A DNA stretch of 9,136 nucleotides from CAZSPL01 sp964608735. Lineage in GTDB: Bacteria > JAJVIF01 > JAPKYR01 > CAZSPL01. Shown here piece by piece: positions 1-5,508 of this stretch. The translations under genes were made by a program, and so were the position numbers. Location of the stretch: positions 1 through 9,136 of the forward strand of contig CAZSPL010000167.1 of assembly GCA_964608735.1 (NCBI GenBank). The letters are read 5' to 3'. The notes under the pieces were generated by a model. The model was not told the origin of the DNA. It saw only the letters and a program-made list of their open reading frames with translations, and did no database searches. The number at the start of each line of letters is the position of its first letter. Positions within the stretch are counted from its first letter, which is position 1.

Positions 1-55
1 AACCCCTGTTACCGCCTTGAAAGAGCGATGTCCTAGGCCTCTAGACTATGGGGGC
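1..55 (-). tRNA. tRNA-Glu (anticodon TTC), 3' end cut by the window edge
   Basis: Read on the minus strand, this begins with acceptor arm GCCCCCA, followed by TA and a D arm (GTCT...AGGAC). The anticodon loop is CTTTCAA, giving anticodon TTC (Glu). The sequence then reaches the start of the T arm, where the window ends. The D arm, anticodon arm and variable region closely resemble known bacterial tRNA-Glu (AGAGGCC, AGGACA, GGCGGTAACAGGGG). It lies 82 bases downstream of tRNA-Lys on the same strand with no obvious promoter between them, so the two are probably co-transcribed. The 3' half of the T arm and acceptor cannot be checked. Confidence 0.93.
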
Positions 56-137
56 GCGCATTCACACGGAATTATAGATACCCTTCCTTATTTTCTCATA
101 AAGAAGGGCTGTTTCAACGAGCAAAATCCTTTAGAAA

Positions 138-210
138 TAGGCGGTACAGGGATCGAACCTGTGGCCTACGGATTAAAAGTCCGTTGCTCTACCTACTGAG
201 CTAACCGCCC
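138..210 (-). tRNA. tRNA-Lys (anticodon TTT)
   Basis: This is a complete 73-nt cloverleaf on the minus strand. The acceptor is GGGCGGT paired with ACCGCCT, with U8-A9 and a GCTC/GAGC D stem. The anticodon stem is ACGGA/TCCGT around loop CTTTTAA (anticodon TTT, Lys). The variable loop has 5 nt, the T stem is ACAGG/CCTGT with loop TTCGATC, and the discriminator base is A. CCA is not encoded. The first acceptor pair is G1-U72, a wobble where most tRNA-Lys have G-C. It is the first gene of a unit that continues into tRNA-Glu and has a strong promoter just upstream. Confidence 0.97.
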
Positions 211-248
211 GGGAATGGCAAGGTACAGGGCGTAAAGCACAATCGTTA

Positions 249-277
249 ATACTACCATGCGCGTCATATAATGTCAA
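249..277 (-). promoter_or_regulatory. Sigma-70-type promoter of the tRNA-Lys/tRNA-Glu unit
   Basis: On the minus strand there is a perfect -35 TTGACA (277-272), a 17-bp spacer (271-255) and a -10 TAGTAT (254-249), one mismatch from TATAAT. Transcription would start near 242, about 30 nt before the 5' end of the mature tRNA-Lys, as expected for a tRNA leader. It is the clearest promoter in the window and suggests a conventional housekeeping sigma factor. Confidence 0.85.
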
Positions 278-362
278 TTAACGCTTGATAGACTTGAATC
301 GAACTCGAAGAAATTTAATCCATGTTTTACAATGGGACCATCCCGAATGAAAGGACGCGACT

Positions 363-1787
363 ATGGCCAGGAAACTTTACATCAACGGTGAATGGGTCGA
401 TACCGGAAGGACGTTCAAGGTTTTCAATCCATATGACCGGTCGGTCGTGGATGAAGTCTGCCTCGCCGATGACAAGACCATCGAGAAAGCGGTTGCCGCA
501 TCGGTTGAAGGCTTCAAAACCATGAGCGCCATGTCGAGCGCTGAACGAATCGCCCTGTTCGGTAAGGCGGTCGATTTATTGGTCATACGAAAGGATGACC
601 TCGCCCGTATGATTTGCCTCGAGGGTGGCAAATGCAATAACGACGCTCGTGGCGAAGCCGAACGCACCATCCTTACCTTCACCTTCGCGAAGGAAGAAGC
701 CGGACGCATCTACGGTGAATATATCCCGCTCGACCTGAACGCCGCGTCGAAGGGACGGTTCGGCATCACGCGCAGATTTCCCATCGGACCGATACTCGGT
801 ATCAGCCCGTTCAATTTTCCGCTCAACCTCGTCTCCCACAAGGTCGCCCCGGCGCTCGCGTGCGGATGCTCTATCGTGCTGAAACCCGCGAGCTTCACGC
901 CGATAACATCGCTCATACTCGCCGAAATAATCGACGAAGCCGGGTTCCCGCCGGGGGCATTCAACGTGCTCGCCTGCCCGAGGGAGCAGGGACAAAAGCT
1001 TGTCGAGGACGAGCGCTTCAAGCTGCTGACATTCACCGGGAGTCCCGATGTCGGTTGGCGTATGAAGCAGGATGCCGGGAAGAAAAAAGTCACCCTCGAA
1101 CTTGGCGGCGACGCGGCGTGCATCGTCGATGCAACCGCCGACATCGATTTCGCCCTCAAGCGATGCGTCGTCGGCGCGTTTTCCCACGCCGGACAGATAT
1201 GCATCAGCATCCAGCGCATCATGCTCGAAAAATCCATCGCCGATGAATTCACCCGTCGCTTCATCGAGATGGCGAAGGAACTCAAGATGGGCGACCCGTC
1301 CAATGAATCAACCAGGCTCGGCCCGATGATTACCGAGGACCAGGCGAAACGGGCTGAAGAGTGGGTGAAGGAAGCCGTGAACGCAGGCGCGAAGATGCTT
1401 CTCGGCGGCGAGCGCAACGGCGCGATGTTCCCGCCCACGGTACTTGCCGATGTTGCGCCCGGATGCAGGATCGGATGCGATGAAGTCTTCGCGCCGGTCG
1501 TCGTACTGTTCACGTGGGATAAAATCTCCGATGCGATCGACATGATAAACAGCTCGCGCTACGGCCTGCAGTGCGGGATTTTCAGCCGCGACATCGGCCG
1601 CATCACGCGGGTGTGGGAGGAGGTCGAGGTCGCCGGTGTCGTCGCCGGGGATATTCCCACCTATCGAATCGACCACATGCCGTACGGCGGCGTGAAGGAC
1701 TCCGGCCAGGGACGCGAGGGCATCCGCTGGGCGATCGATGATTATACGGAGGAGCGTCTGCTGGTTCTGAATCCGCCGAGGGATTAG
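363..1787 (+). CDS. NAD(P)-dependent aldehyde dehydrogenase family protein (y4uC/GapN-like branch)
   Basis: This 474-residue protein has the full length of an ALDH-superfamily enzyme, which oxidises an aldehyde to an acid or acyl product with NAD(P)+ in the cytoplasm. Visible motifs in order are SPFNFP (148-153, oxyanion Asn151), KPAS (174-177, cofactor-binding Lys174), FTGS (224-227), ELGG (246-249, general-base Glu246), GQICIS (277-282, catalytic Cys280), DEVFAPV (373-379) and a C-terminal MPYGGVKDSG (439-448). The ending around IPTYRIDHMPYGG resembles the uncharacterised y4uC-like branch, which is close to GapN and lactaldehyde dehydrogenases. The substrate cannot be fixed. The usual ELGGN has become ELGGD (Asp250), a mild oddity. 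The ATG at 363 is supported by a GAAAGGA Shine-Dalgarno sequence about 8 nt upstream. Neighbouring genes are unrelated, so it is probably monocistronic. I am sure of the family and unsure of the substrate. Confidence 0.95.
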   Translation: MARKLYINGEWVDTGRTFKVFNPYDRSVVDEVCLADDKTIEKAVAASVEGFKTMSAMSSAERIALFGKAVDLLVIRKDDLARMICLEGGKCNNDARGEAERTILTFTFAKEEAGRIYGEYIPLDLNAASKGRFGITRRFPIGPILGISPFNFPLNLVSHKVAPALACGCSIVLKPASFTPITSLILAEIIDEAGFPPGAFNVLACPREQGQKLVEDERFKLLTFTGSPDVGWRMKQDAGKKKVTLELGGDAACIVDATADIDFALKRCVVGAFSHAGQICISIQRIMLEKSIADEFTRRFIEMAKELKMGDPSNESTRLGPMITEDQAKRAEEWVKEAVNAGAKMLLGGERNGAMFPPTVLADVAPGCRIGCDEVFAPVVVLFTWDKISDAIDMINSSRYGLQCGIFSRDIGRITRVWEEVEVAGVVAGDIPTYRIDHMPYGGVKDSGQGREGIRWAIDDYTEERLLVLNPPRD

Positions 1788-1873
1788 CGAACCGTTCCGG
1801 CTCTAATCCATTTTAATCCAACGCAAGCAAAAACCATGCCCCGAATCCCGACCATATTTTAAGTGCAAGTCGT

Positions 1874-1892
1874 TCCTGATATCGCGTCAGGA
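1874..1892. repeat. Small perfect hairpin in the leader of the TlpA-like gene
   Basis: TCCTGA (1874-1879) is the exact inverse of TCAGGA (1887-1892), with a 7-nt loop. It lies about 35 nt before the start codon at 1927. No T-tract follows, so it is not a terminator. It could be an operator-like or mRNA-leader hairpin, but a 6-bp stem can arise by chance. The rest of the 1788-1926 intergenic stretch shows nothing else I can support. Confidence 0.25.
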
Positions 1893-1926
1893 CCGTCTGC
1901 GCTGCAAATTCGCACGGGAGCATGAA

Positions 1927-3117
1927 ATGAAATCAACAGCCTTGATCATCGCCCTGCTGTGCCTGCTATGCATCCCCCTGCCGGCAACCGCCGGGGGCGA
2001 GATGGGTACTCTGCATGTCGGCGAGAATTTCCCGACATTCCGGGGCACCACCATCGACGGTTATCAATTCAACCTCGATGATTACCTCTATGGCGAGAAC
2101 TACGTGTTCGTCGATTTCTGGGCGACATGGTGCGGGCCATGCGTAAGCGAGATACCGAACGTCGTCGACGCGTGGTATGACTACGGGCCTTACGAACTGA
2201 TGGTTGTGGGTATAAACCTCGACGACCCGTCCGACATGCTCAAGCTCTATGGTTTCATGCTCGATAAAAGCATCACATTCCCCGTGATAAACGACTTCAG
2301 CGGGATGGGTGAATCCCTCGCCGACCGGCTGAACATCGACTACATCCCGCAGAATTTCCTCCTCGCTCAAGACGGCGCCGTGCTATTCAAGGATTTGCGG
2401 GGCGACAGCCTGAAATACGCGATAGAGGCGCTCTTCGAAAAGGGCGACCCGCGCCTGCCGATTCACATACGCATCACACTCGATGATGACCCGAGGGGAG
2501 TGGAAGATTTCCAGATCATCCAGCGGGCTGATACATCGCAGCTCACAAACCCCTGGGCCAAGCCGCTCAACAAACCGCCGAAGAGCGTCAAGCTGAATAT
2601 CCGCGTATACAACCGCGAAGTCGAGGATTTCGACGCGGTGCTTCGCTACAGCAAGAGCCATCTCACCGGGCGCAAGACGAACATGATAGTGGATAAGGAG
2701 ACCGGCGACGTCAAGCTCTCTCCGAAGAACGGTGAGCCGTATGTTCTCTGGGAAGTGCAATATGACTACTTCGATGTCGTGCTTCACGGCGAGAAGAACG
2801 CAATCGACACGCAGTTCGCAATACCACTCGATGATTATGCCGCCGATTTACAGTGGGAACTGCACGTCCCGTCGCTTATCATCGGGGATGATTTCGTGCG
2901 GAGCGGAAGGATCGATTTCGCATGCCTGAATACAATAACAGCGAAGCAGATAGAAGAGCAGGGCGGGATAGTTCTCCTCAACAACGAACCGGAACCCGCC
3001 CCGGAAGAAATCAAGGAAGCCGAGACCGAACCTGAAGAGGTTCAGCCCGAGGAAAAACCGGAAAAGAAAGAAGGCCAGCAGGAAATTCCGCCTGGAGTGG
3101 AAGTTTCCGAAGATTAG
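1927..3117 (+). CDS. Secreted TlpA-like thioredoxin-fold protein with an extra C-terminal region
   Basis: This 396-residue protein has a Sec-type signal peptide: MKST, a hydrophobic core at 5-18, and a probable cut after ATA at about residue 22. A TlpA/ResA-like thioredoxin domain follows at about 28-170, with active-site WCGPC (68-72; CGPC at 69-72) and a cis-Pro candidate in YIPQNF (Pro141). Such proteins act outside the cytoplasmic membrane in thiol-disulfide exchange, often reducing cytochrome c or other exported thiols. The family is usually 140-200 residues, so about 225 residues are additional. Residues 175-350 are a strand-rich segment I do not recognise, and 354-388 are a low-complexity Glu/Pro/Lys tail. 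The ATG at 1927 follows GGGAG at 1916-1920. An ATG at 1922 is rejected because it meets TGA two codons later. No partner gene is adjacent, and a terminator follows immediately. Confidence 0.9.
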   Translation: MKSTALIIALLCLLCIPLPATAGGEMGTLHVGENFPTFRGTTIDGYQFNLDDYLYGENYVFVDFWATWCGPCVSEIPNVVDAWYDYGPYELMVVGINLDDPSDMLKLYGFMLDKSITFPVINDFSGMGESLADRLNIDYIPQNFLLAQDGAVLFKDLRGDSLKYAIEALFEKGDPRLPIHIRITLDDDPRGVEDFQIIQRADTSQLTNPWAKPLNKPPKSVKLNIRVYNREVEDFDAVLRYSKSHLTGRKTNMIVDKETGDVKLSPKNGEPYVLWEVQYDYFDVVLHGEKNAIDTQFAIPLDDYAADLQWELHVPSLIIGDDFVRSGRIDFACLNTITAKQIEEQGGIVLLNNEPEPAPEEIKEAETEPEEVQPEEKPEKKEGQQEIPPGVEVSED

Positions 3118-3155
3118 TCTTAACAACTGACAACAAGAAATGTAAGATCGGAAAT

Positions 3156-3180
3156 TGCAGGCTTGACGGCCTGCATTTTT
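3156..3180 (+). terminator. Intrinsic terminator of the TlpA-like gene
   Basis: TGCAGGC (3156-3162) pairs perfectly with GCCTGCA (3169-3175) around a 6-nt loop and is followed by TTTTT (3176-3180). It starts 39 bases after the TlpA-like stop codon. The T-tract overlaps the stop codon of the converging sulfite-oxidase-like gene (3179-3181), so the two genes meet tail to tail on this hairpin. On the minus strand there is no comparable T-tract (AAATTTC follows), so it looks mainly one-directional. Confidence 0.8.
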
Positions 3181-3784
3181 ATTCCTGGTTCGAATAGCGC
3201 TCCTGCGTCCACGGGTCGCCGTGATTGTGATAGCCGCGCACTTCCCAGAATCCCCGCCTGTCGTGTTCCATGAATTCGACCCCGGTCACCCACTTCGCGC
3301 TTTTCCAGAAATAGAGCCGCGGTACGATGAGCCGTATGGGATACCCATGCTCGGGCGTGATATCCTTCCCGTCGAGCTTCGTGGCGAACACGACATCGTC
3401 CTGCAGGAAATCGTGCATCGAAAGGTTGGTCGTAAAATTCACCGCCGCGTGGATCATCACGTATTTCGCCTGCGCCTTCACGCCGGCAAACTTCGAGATC
3501 TCCTTCGATGCGACTCCTTCCCACAACGTATCGAGCTTCGACCACCCCGTGACGCAGTGTATATCCGCTTGCACCTTTACGCGCGGCAATGCCATGAATT
3601 CCTCGTATGTGATAATCCGTTCGCGCTCGACAAGCCCGGCAATGCCGAAAGTCCATTGCGATTGGTCCAAATCCGGCACGCGTCCCTCGTGAAGCACCGG
3701 GAATTCCATCGTACGCTGTTGTCCAGGCGGTATCCTCTCCGCCCTCAGCGTATCGGGACTGATGATAATTCTTTCATCCTCCAT
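3179..3784 (-). CDS. Sulfite-oxidase-like molybdopterin oxidoreductase (YuiH-type)
   Basis: This 201-residue protein matches the oxidoreductase molybdopterin-binding domain (PF00174, COG2041). Hallmarks are RIPPGQ (17-22), FPVLHEG (28-34), DIHCVTGWSKLD (74-85) with Cys77 as the expected molybdenum ligand, and HGYPIRLIVP (146-155) followed by YFWKSAKW (158-165). The length and motif order fit the short stand-alone YuiH-like group. No Tat or Sec signal is present, so it should be cytoplasmic, unlike YedY/MsrP. It needs molybdenum cofactor. Its substrate is unknown for most of the group, and the family name should not be read as proof of sulfite oxidation. The ATG at 3784 is set by a strong AAAGGAGGG Shine-Dalgarno sequence 6 nt upstream. 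It converges on the TlpA-like gene. Its upstream side faces the repeat-rich non-coding block, where I see no clear promoter. Confidence 0.93.
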   Translation of the reverse strand: MEDERIIISPDTLRAERIPPGQQRTMEFPVLHEGRVPDLDQSQWTFGIAGLVERERIITYEEFMALPRVKVQADIHCVTGWSKLDTLWEGVASKEISKFAGVKAQAKYVMIHAAVNFTTNLSMHDFLQDDVVFATKLDGKDITPEHGYPIRLIVPRLYFWKSAKWVTGVEFMEHDRRGFWEVRGYHNHGDPWTQERYSNQE

Positions 3785-3903
3785 CTTTCACCCTCCTTTT
3801 TCCCCTCCCGAAAATGTATCAGAAAAAGCATGGACAGTCACATGTTCCGCTCCACAGCCGATACTCGACTCCTTACATCATGCACTCGATTCATAATGGG
3901 GAC

Positions 3904-4153
3904 GGGTGGCACCCCTTTACCGCGCTTACAGCATGCTCTTGACTCATCACAGATCCGGGTGGCACCCCTTTACCGCGCTTACAGTATGCTCTTGACTCAT
4001 CACAGATCCGGGTGGCACCCCTTTACCGCGCTTACAGTATNNNNNNNNNNNNNNNNNNNNNNNNNNNNNNNNNNNNNNNNNNNNNNNNNNNNNNNNNNNN
4101 NNNNNNNNNNNNNNNNNNNNNNNNNNNNNNNNNNNNNNNNGCTCTTGACTCAT
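3904..4153. repeat. 53-bp tandem repeat array interrupted by the assembly gap
   Basis: Units begin with GGGTGGCACCCCTTTACCGC at 3904, 3957 and 4010, a spacing of exactly 53 bp. Units 1 and 2 differ at one base (C or T in CAGYATGC). Unit 3 is read for 31 bases, to 4040, then runs into N. Sequence resumes at 4141 with GCTCTTGACTCAT, which is exactly unit position 32 onward, and diverges after 4153. The missing stretch is therefore probably a whole number of 53-bp units. A degenerate partial unit precedes the array (3881-3903, TGCACTCGATTCAT). Each unit starts with GGGTGGCACCC, an 11-bp near-palindrome. There is no coding capacity. Confidence 0.92.
4041..4140. other. Assembly gap (100 N)
   Basis: Exactly 100 undetermined bases, the conventional size for a gap of unknown length. 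The flanks are in phase with the 53-bp repeat, so the gap is explained by short reads failing to resolve the tandem array. Confidence 0.97.
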
Positions 4154-4163
4154 AAACAAAGCC

Positions 4164-4217
4164 TATTGCGCGGGAAAGGGGTGGCCTCGCGCGCGCAATA
4201 CCGTACCACCCCTTTCC
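4164..4217. repeat. Interleaved inverted repeats (A-B-A'-B' layout)
   Basis: TATTGCGCG (A, 4164-4172) is the exact reverse complement of 4192-4200. GGAAAGGGGTGG (B, 4173-4184) is the exact reverse complement of 4206-4217. The order is A, B, A', B', with A and B abutting. Both 9-bp and 12-bp stems are perfect. As RNA or single-stranded DNA this would form either two mutually exclusive hairpins or an H-type pseudoknot. The B arm is a variant of the AAAGGGGTGC core of the 53-bp repeat. No ORF fits this stretch. Confidence 0.8.
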
Positions 4218-4307
4218 AGTGCCTCATAGTAGAAAGCTGAATGGAAAAAGTTTCGAGTGCCGCTCGCGTAGCTGATTATGGCACTGTAAAGGGGTGCCAC
4301 CCGGATC
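4207..4307. repeat. Inverted copy of the 53-bp repeat core and a competing stem
   Basis: Positions 4286-4307 (22 bp, GTAAAGGGGTGCCACCCGG then ATC) are the exact reverse complement of 3952-3973 and 4005-4026 in the tandem array. Separately, CACCCCTTTCCAGTGCC (4207-4223) is the reverse complement of 4280-4296 with one mismatch, making a 17-bp stem. This stem would compete with the 12-bp B stem at 4173-4217. One short module, AAAGGGGTG, therefore recurs in both orientations across the block. Confidence 0.8.
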
Positions 4308-4423
4308 CCTGTTTTTTTCCTATAGGAGAACAGGATTCCTGTAGAACTGGCGGCAACTAAACAACGCGATAGCCGCTTGAAAAACCACCATTCGTGACTG
4401 TCCCTGCTTTTCCGCTCTTATCT

Positions 4424-4444
4424 CCCCCCCGCGAAGCGGGGGGG
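4424..4444. repeat. Very stable GC hairpin with a GAA triloop
   Basis: CCCCCCCGC (4424-4432) and GCGGGGGGG (4436-4444) form a perfect 9-bp stem around GAA. The centre is GCGAAGC, a known exceptionally stable DNA mini-hairpin. It is followed by AATAAGGGGGGG (4445-4456) rather than a T-tract, so it is not a typical terminator. It lies just outside the right arm of the inverted-repeat-bounded block and about 45 bases before the putative -10 of the lipoprotein gene. Confidence 0.75.
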
Positions 4445-4490
4445 AATAAGGGGGGGTCTTAAATATTAGGAAACCCTACACCAGTATCTA

Positions 4491-4496
4491 TATAAT
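4491..4496 (+). promoter_or_regulatory. Putative -10 box for the lipoprotein gene
   Basis: This is a perfect TATAAT, placing the transcription start near 4503 and leaving a leader of about 40 nt before the ATG at 4544. No good -35 lies 16-18 bp upstream; the best is TTAGGA at a 19-bp spacing. It is therefore a weak or activator-dependent promoter, or a chance match in AT-rich sequence. Confidence 0.4.
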
Positions 4497-4543
4497 GTTA
4501 GAGACAGGATTGGCGGCTGAGTCGAAATACTACGAGGTGCCTT

Positions 4544-5461
4544 ATGAGGGATTATTCCCGCCGAATGCTTATCCCCGCGATAGTTGCTCTCTTGATCCTG
4601 GCAGGATGTTCGAATGGAAACGAGGTCGTTACCCCCGGTGACATCGCCGCCGATGCCGCGCCGAGCCATCTCTGCTGGGGATTCTATCAATTCACCGCCG
4701 ATCCCGCCGAGGGCACCCTCGACGTGGCACAGCTTCGCATGGCGGAATTCCATCTCAACGCGCTGCCGTTCCTGGAACCCCCCGCTCTCGTCAATTTGAC
4801 GCTCGATACTCTTCACATCAACGGCAGCATCATAGATGCCGACATCGGCCTGCGGCACCCGTTCCTTGGCCTGAATGAATTCACCGGATTCGATGTTTGC
4901 GGCGTACTGATCACCAGCGGCTCGATATCCGGCTTCGGCGATTCCGCCATACGCATCGCGGGACCCGGAGATACCCGCCTTCTCAATCCCGACGGCCTTA
5001 CGCGCTGGTGGAATCCGTCGGAGTTTCCAATCAACACGGGCACGATTTTCGGATACAACGACGGCCTGCTCGGAGCCCCCGATTCAGCGGGGAATTTCAG
5101 CGCCACCGTGAATGCCTATAAATACTACACCGACGGCCTCGCGCCCGATGCGGACCTGGCCGATGTCACTTTAACAAGCCGCGGAAAATTCTCCGCCGGG
5201 CAGAAGAACGTTCGCCATTACACAATCGAACTCGGCAATGCCGGCCTCGTATTCAATTACGCGGTTGATGCATCATGGAAATTCCCCAGCGGCTCTCCGC
5301 CCTATGTAGCGCCCGATGATTTCGCCGAGGATGCCAACAAGGTGGAAGCGTGGCGCGCCGATGTCACTGAAACATCCAACACCCTCTGGAACGACGGCAA
5401 CGGTTCGGGCGGAAGCCTGAACTTGAGCATCGATGTCTATGACTGGTTCAACGCGGGCTGA
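4544..5461 (+). CDS. Lipoprotein, N-terminal part of a frameshifted gene
   Basis: These 305 residues begin with a lipoprotein signal peptide: MRDYSRR, a hydrophobic core and lipobox LAGC with Cys22 as the lipidation site. The mature protein would be anchored in a membrane facing the periplasm or surface. The body contains segments such as WGFYQF, RHPFLGLNEFTGFDV and LLNPDGLTRWWNPSEFP. I recall similar segments from hypothetical proteins of uncultivated bacteria but cannot assign a function. The ATG at 4544 follows CGAGGTG; Met8 is an alternative start that would keep the lipobox. Translation stops at TGA 5459-5461 mid-sequence (YDWFNAG). The adjacent frame then continues as LNSVRVESPG with the same composition, so this is the front of a gene of about 804 codons whose rear is annotated at 5509-6957. 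Confidence 0.85.
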   Translation: MRDYSRRMLIPAIVALLILAGCSNGNEVVTPGDIAADAAPSHLCWGFYQFTADPAEGTLDVAQLRMAEFHLNALPFLEPPALVNLTLDTLHINGSIIDADIGLRHPFLGLNEFTGFDVCGVLITSGSISGFGDSAIRIAGPGDTRLLNPDGLTRWWNPSEFPINTGTIFGYNDGLLGAPDSAGNFSATVNAYKYYTDGLAPDADLADVTLTSRGKFSAGQKNVRHYTIELGNAGLVFNYAVDASWKFPSGSPPYVAPDDFAEDANKVEAWRADVTETSNTLWNDGNGSGGSLNLSIDVYDWFNAG

Positions 5462-5508
5462 ACAGCGTACGCGTTGAATCGCCCGGCAGCTTCGCGCCCG
5501 CCGGGCCG

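Larger units (their letters stand above)
3824..4411. repeat. Non-coding block bounded by an 18-bp near-perfect inverted repeat
   Basis: AAAAGCATGGACAGTCAC at 3824-3841 is the reverse complement of 4394-4411 with a single mismatch (17 of 18). The pair encloses about 590 bp, including a 100-N gap, with no supportable gene. Inside lie the 53-bp tandem array, an inverted copy of its core and interleaved hairpins. Terminal inverted repeats around a gene-free, repeat-rich segment fit a non-autonomous mobile element or a structured intergenic element. No target-site duplication is evident outside the arms, and no transposase is present. Both arms carry GGACAG, and the right one GGGACAG, which also begins the 96-bp repeats at 7133 and 7240. 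Mobility is inference. Confidence 0.5.

Noticed and set aside
280..340. Promoter for the aldehyde dehydrogenase (TTGATA or TTGAAT with AT-rich sequence downstream)
   Set aside because: No -10 at a proper spacing is convincing, so the site cannot be supported.
710..1543. Long minus-strand ORFs (710-1543 and 576-1187) opposite the aldehyde dehydrogenase
   Set aside because: They are low-complexity shadow translations of a GC-rich gene. The plus strand has full ALDH motifs and a Shine-Dalgarno.
3904..4040. CRISPR array
   Set aside because: The 53-bp units are contiguous and almost identical with no unique spacers, and no cas gene is present. It is a plain tandem repeat.
3221..4240. 339-codon plus-strand ORF across the sulfite-oxidase-like gene and the repeats
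   Set aside because: It runs through the 100 N and the tandem repeats, and is antisense to a well-supported gene with family motifs.
4280..4318. Intrinsic terminator (GGCAC/GTGCC stem with seven T at 4312-4318)
   Set aside because: The T-tract is 13 bases past the stem, and no transcript upstream on the plus strand needs ending. It is better explained as part of the inverted repeat core.
5443..5461. Programmed -1 ribosomal frameshift in the lipoprotein gene
   Set aside because: There is no X XXY YYZ slippery heptamer in the 19-base overlap, so a lost base or assembly error is simpler.
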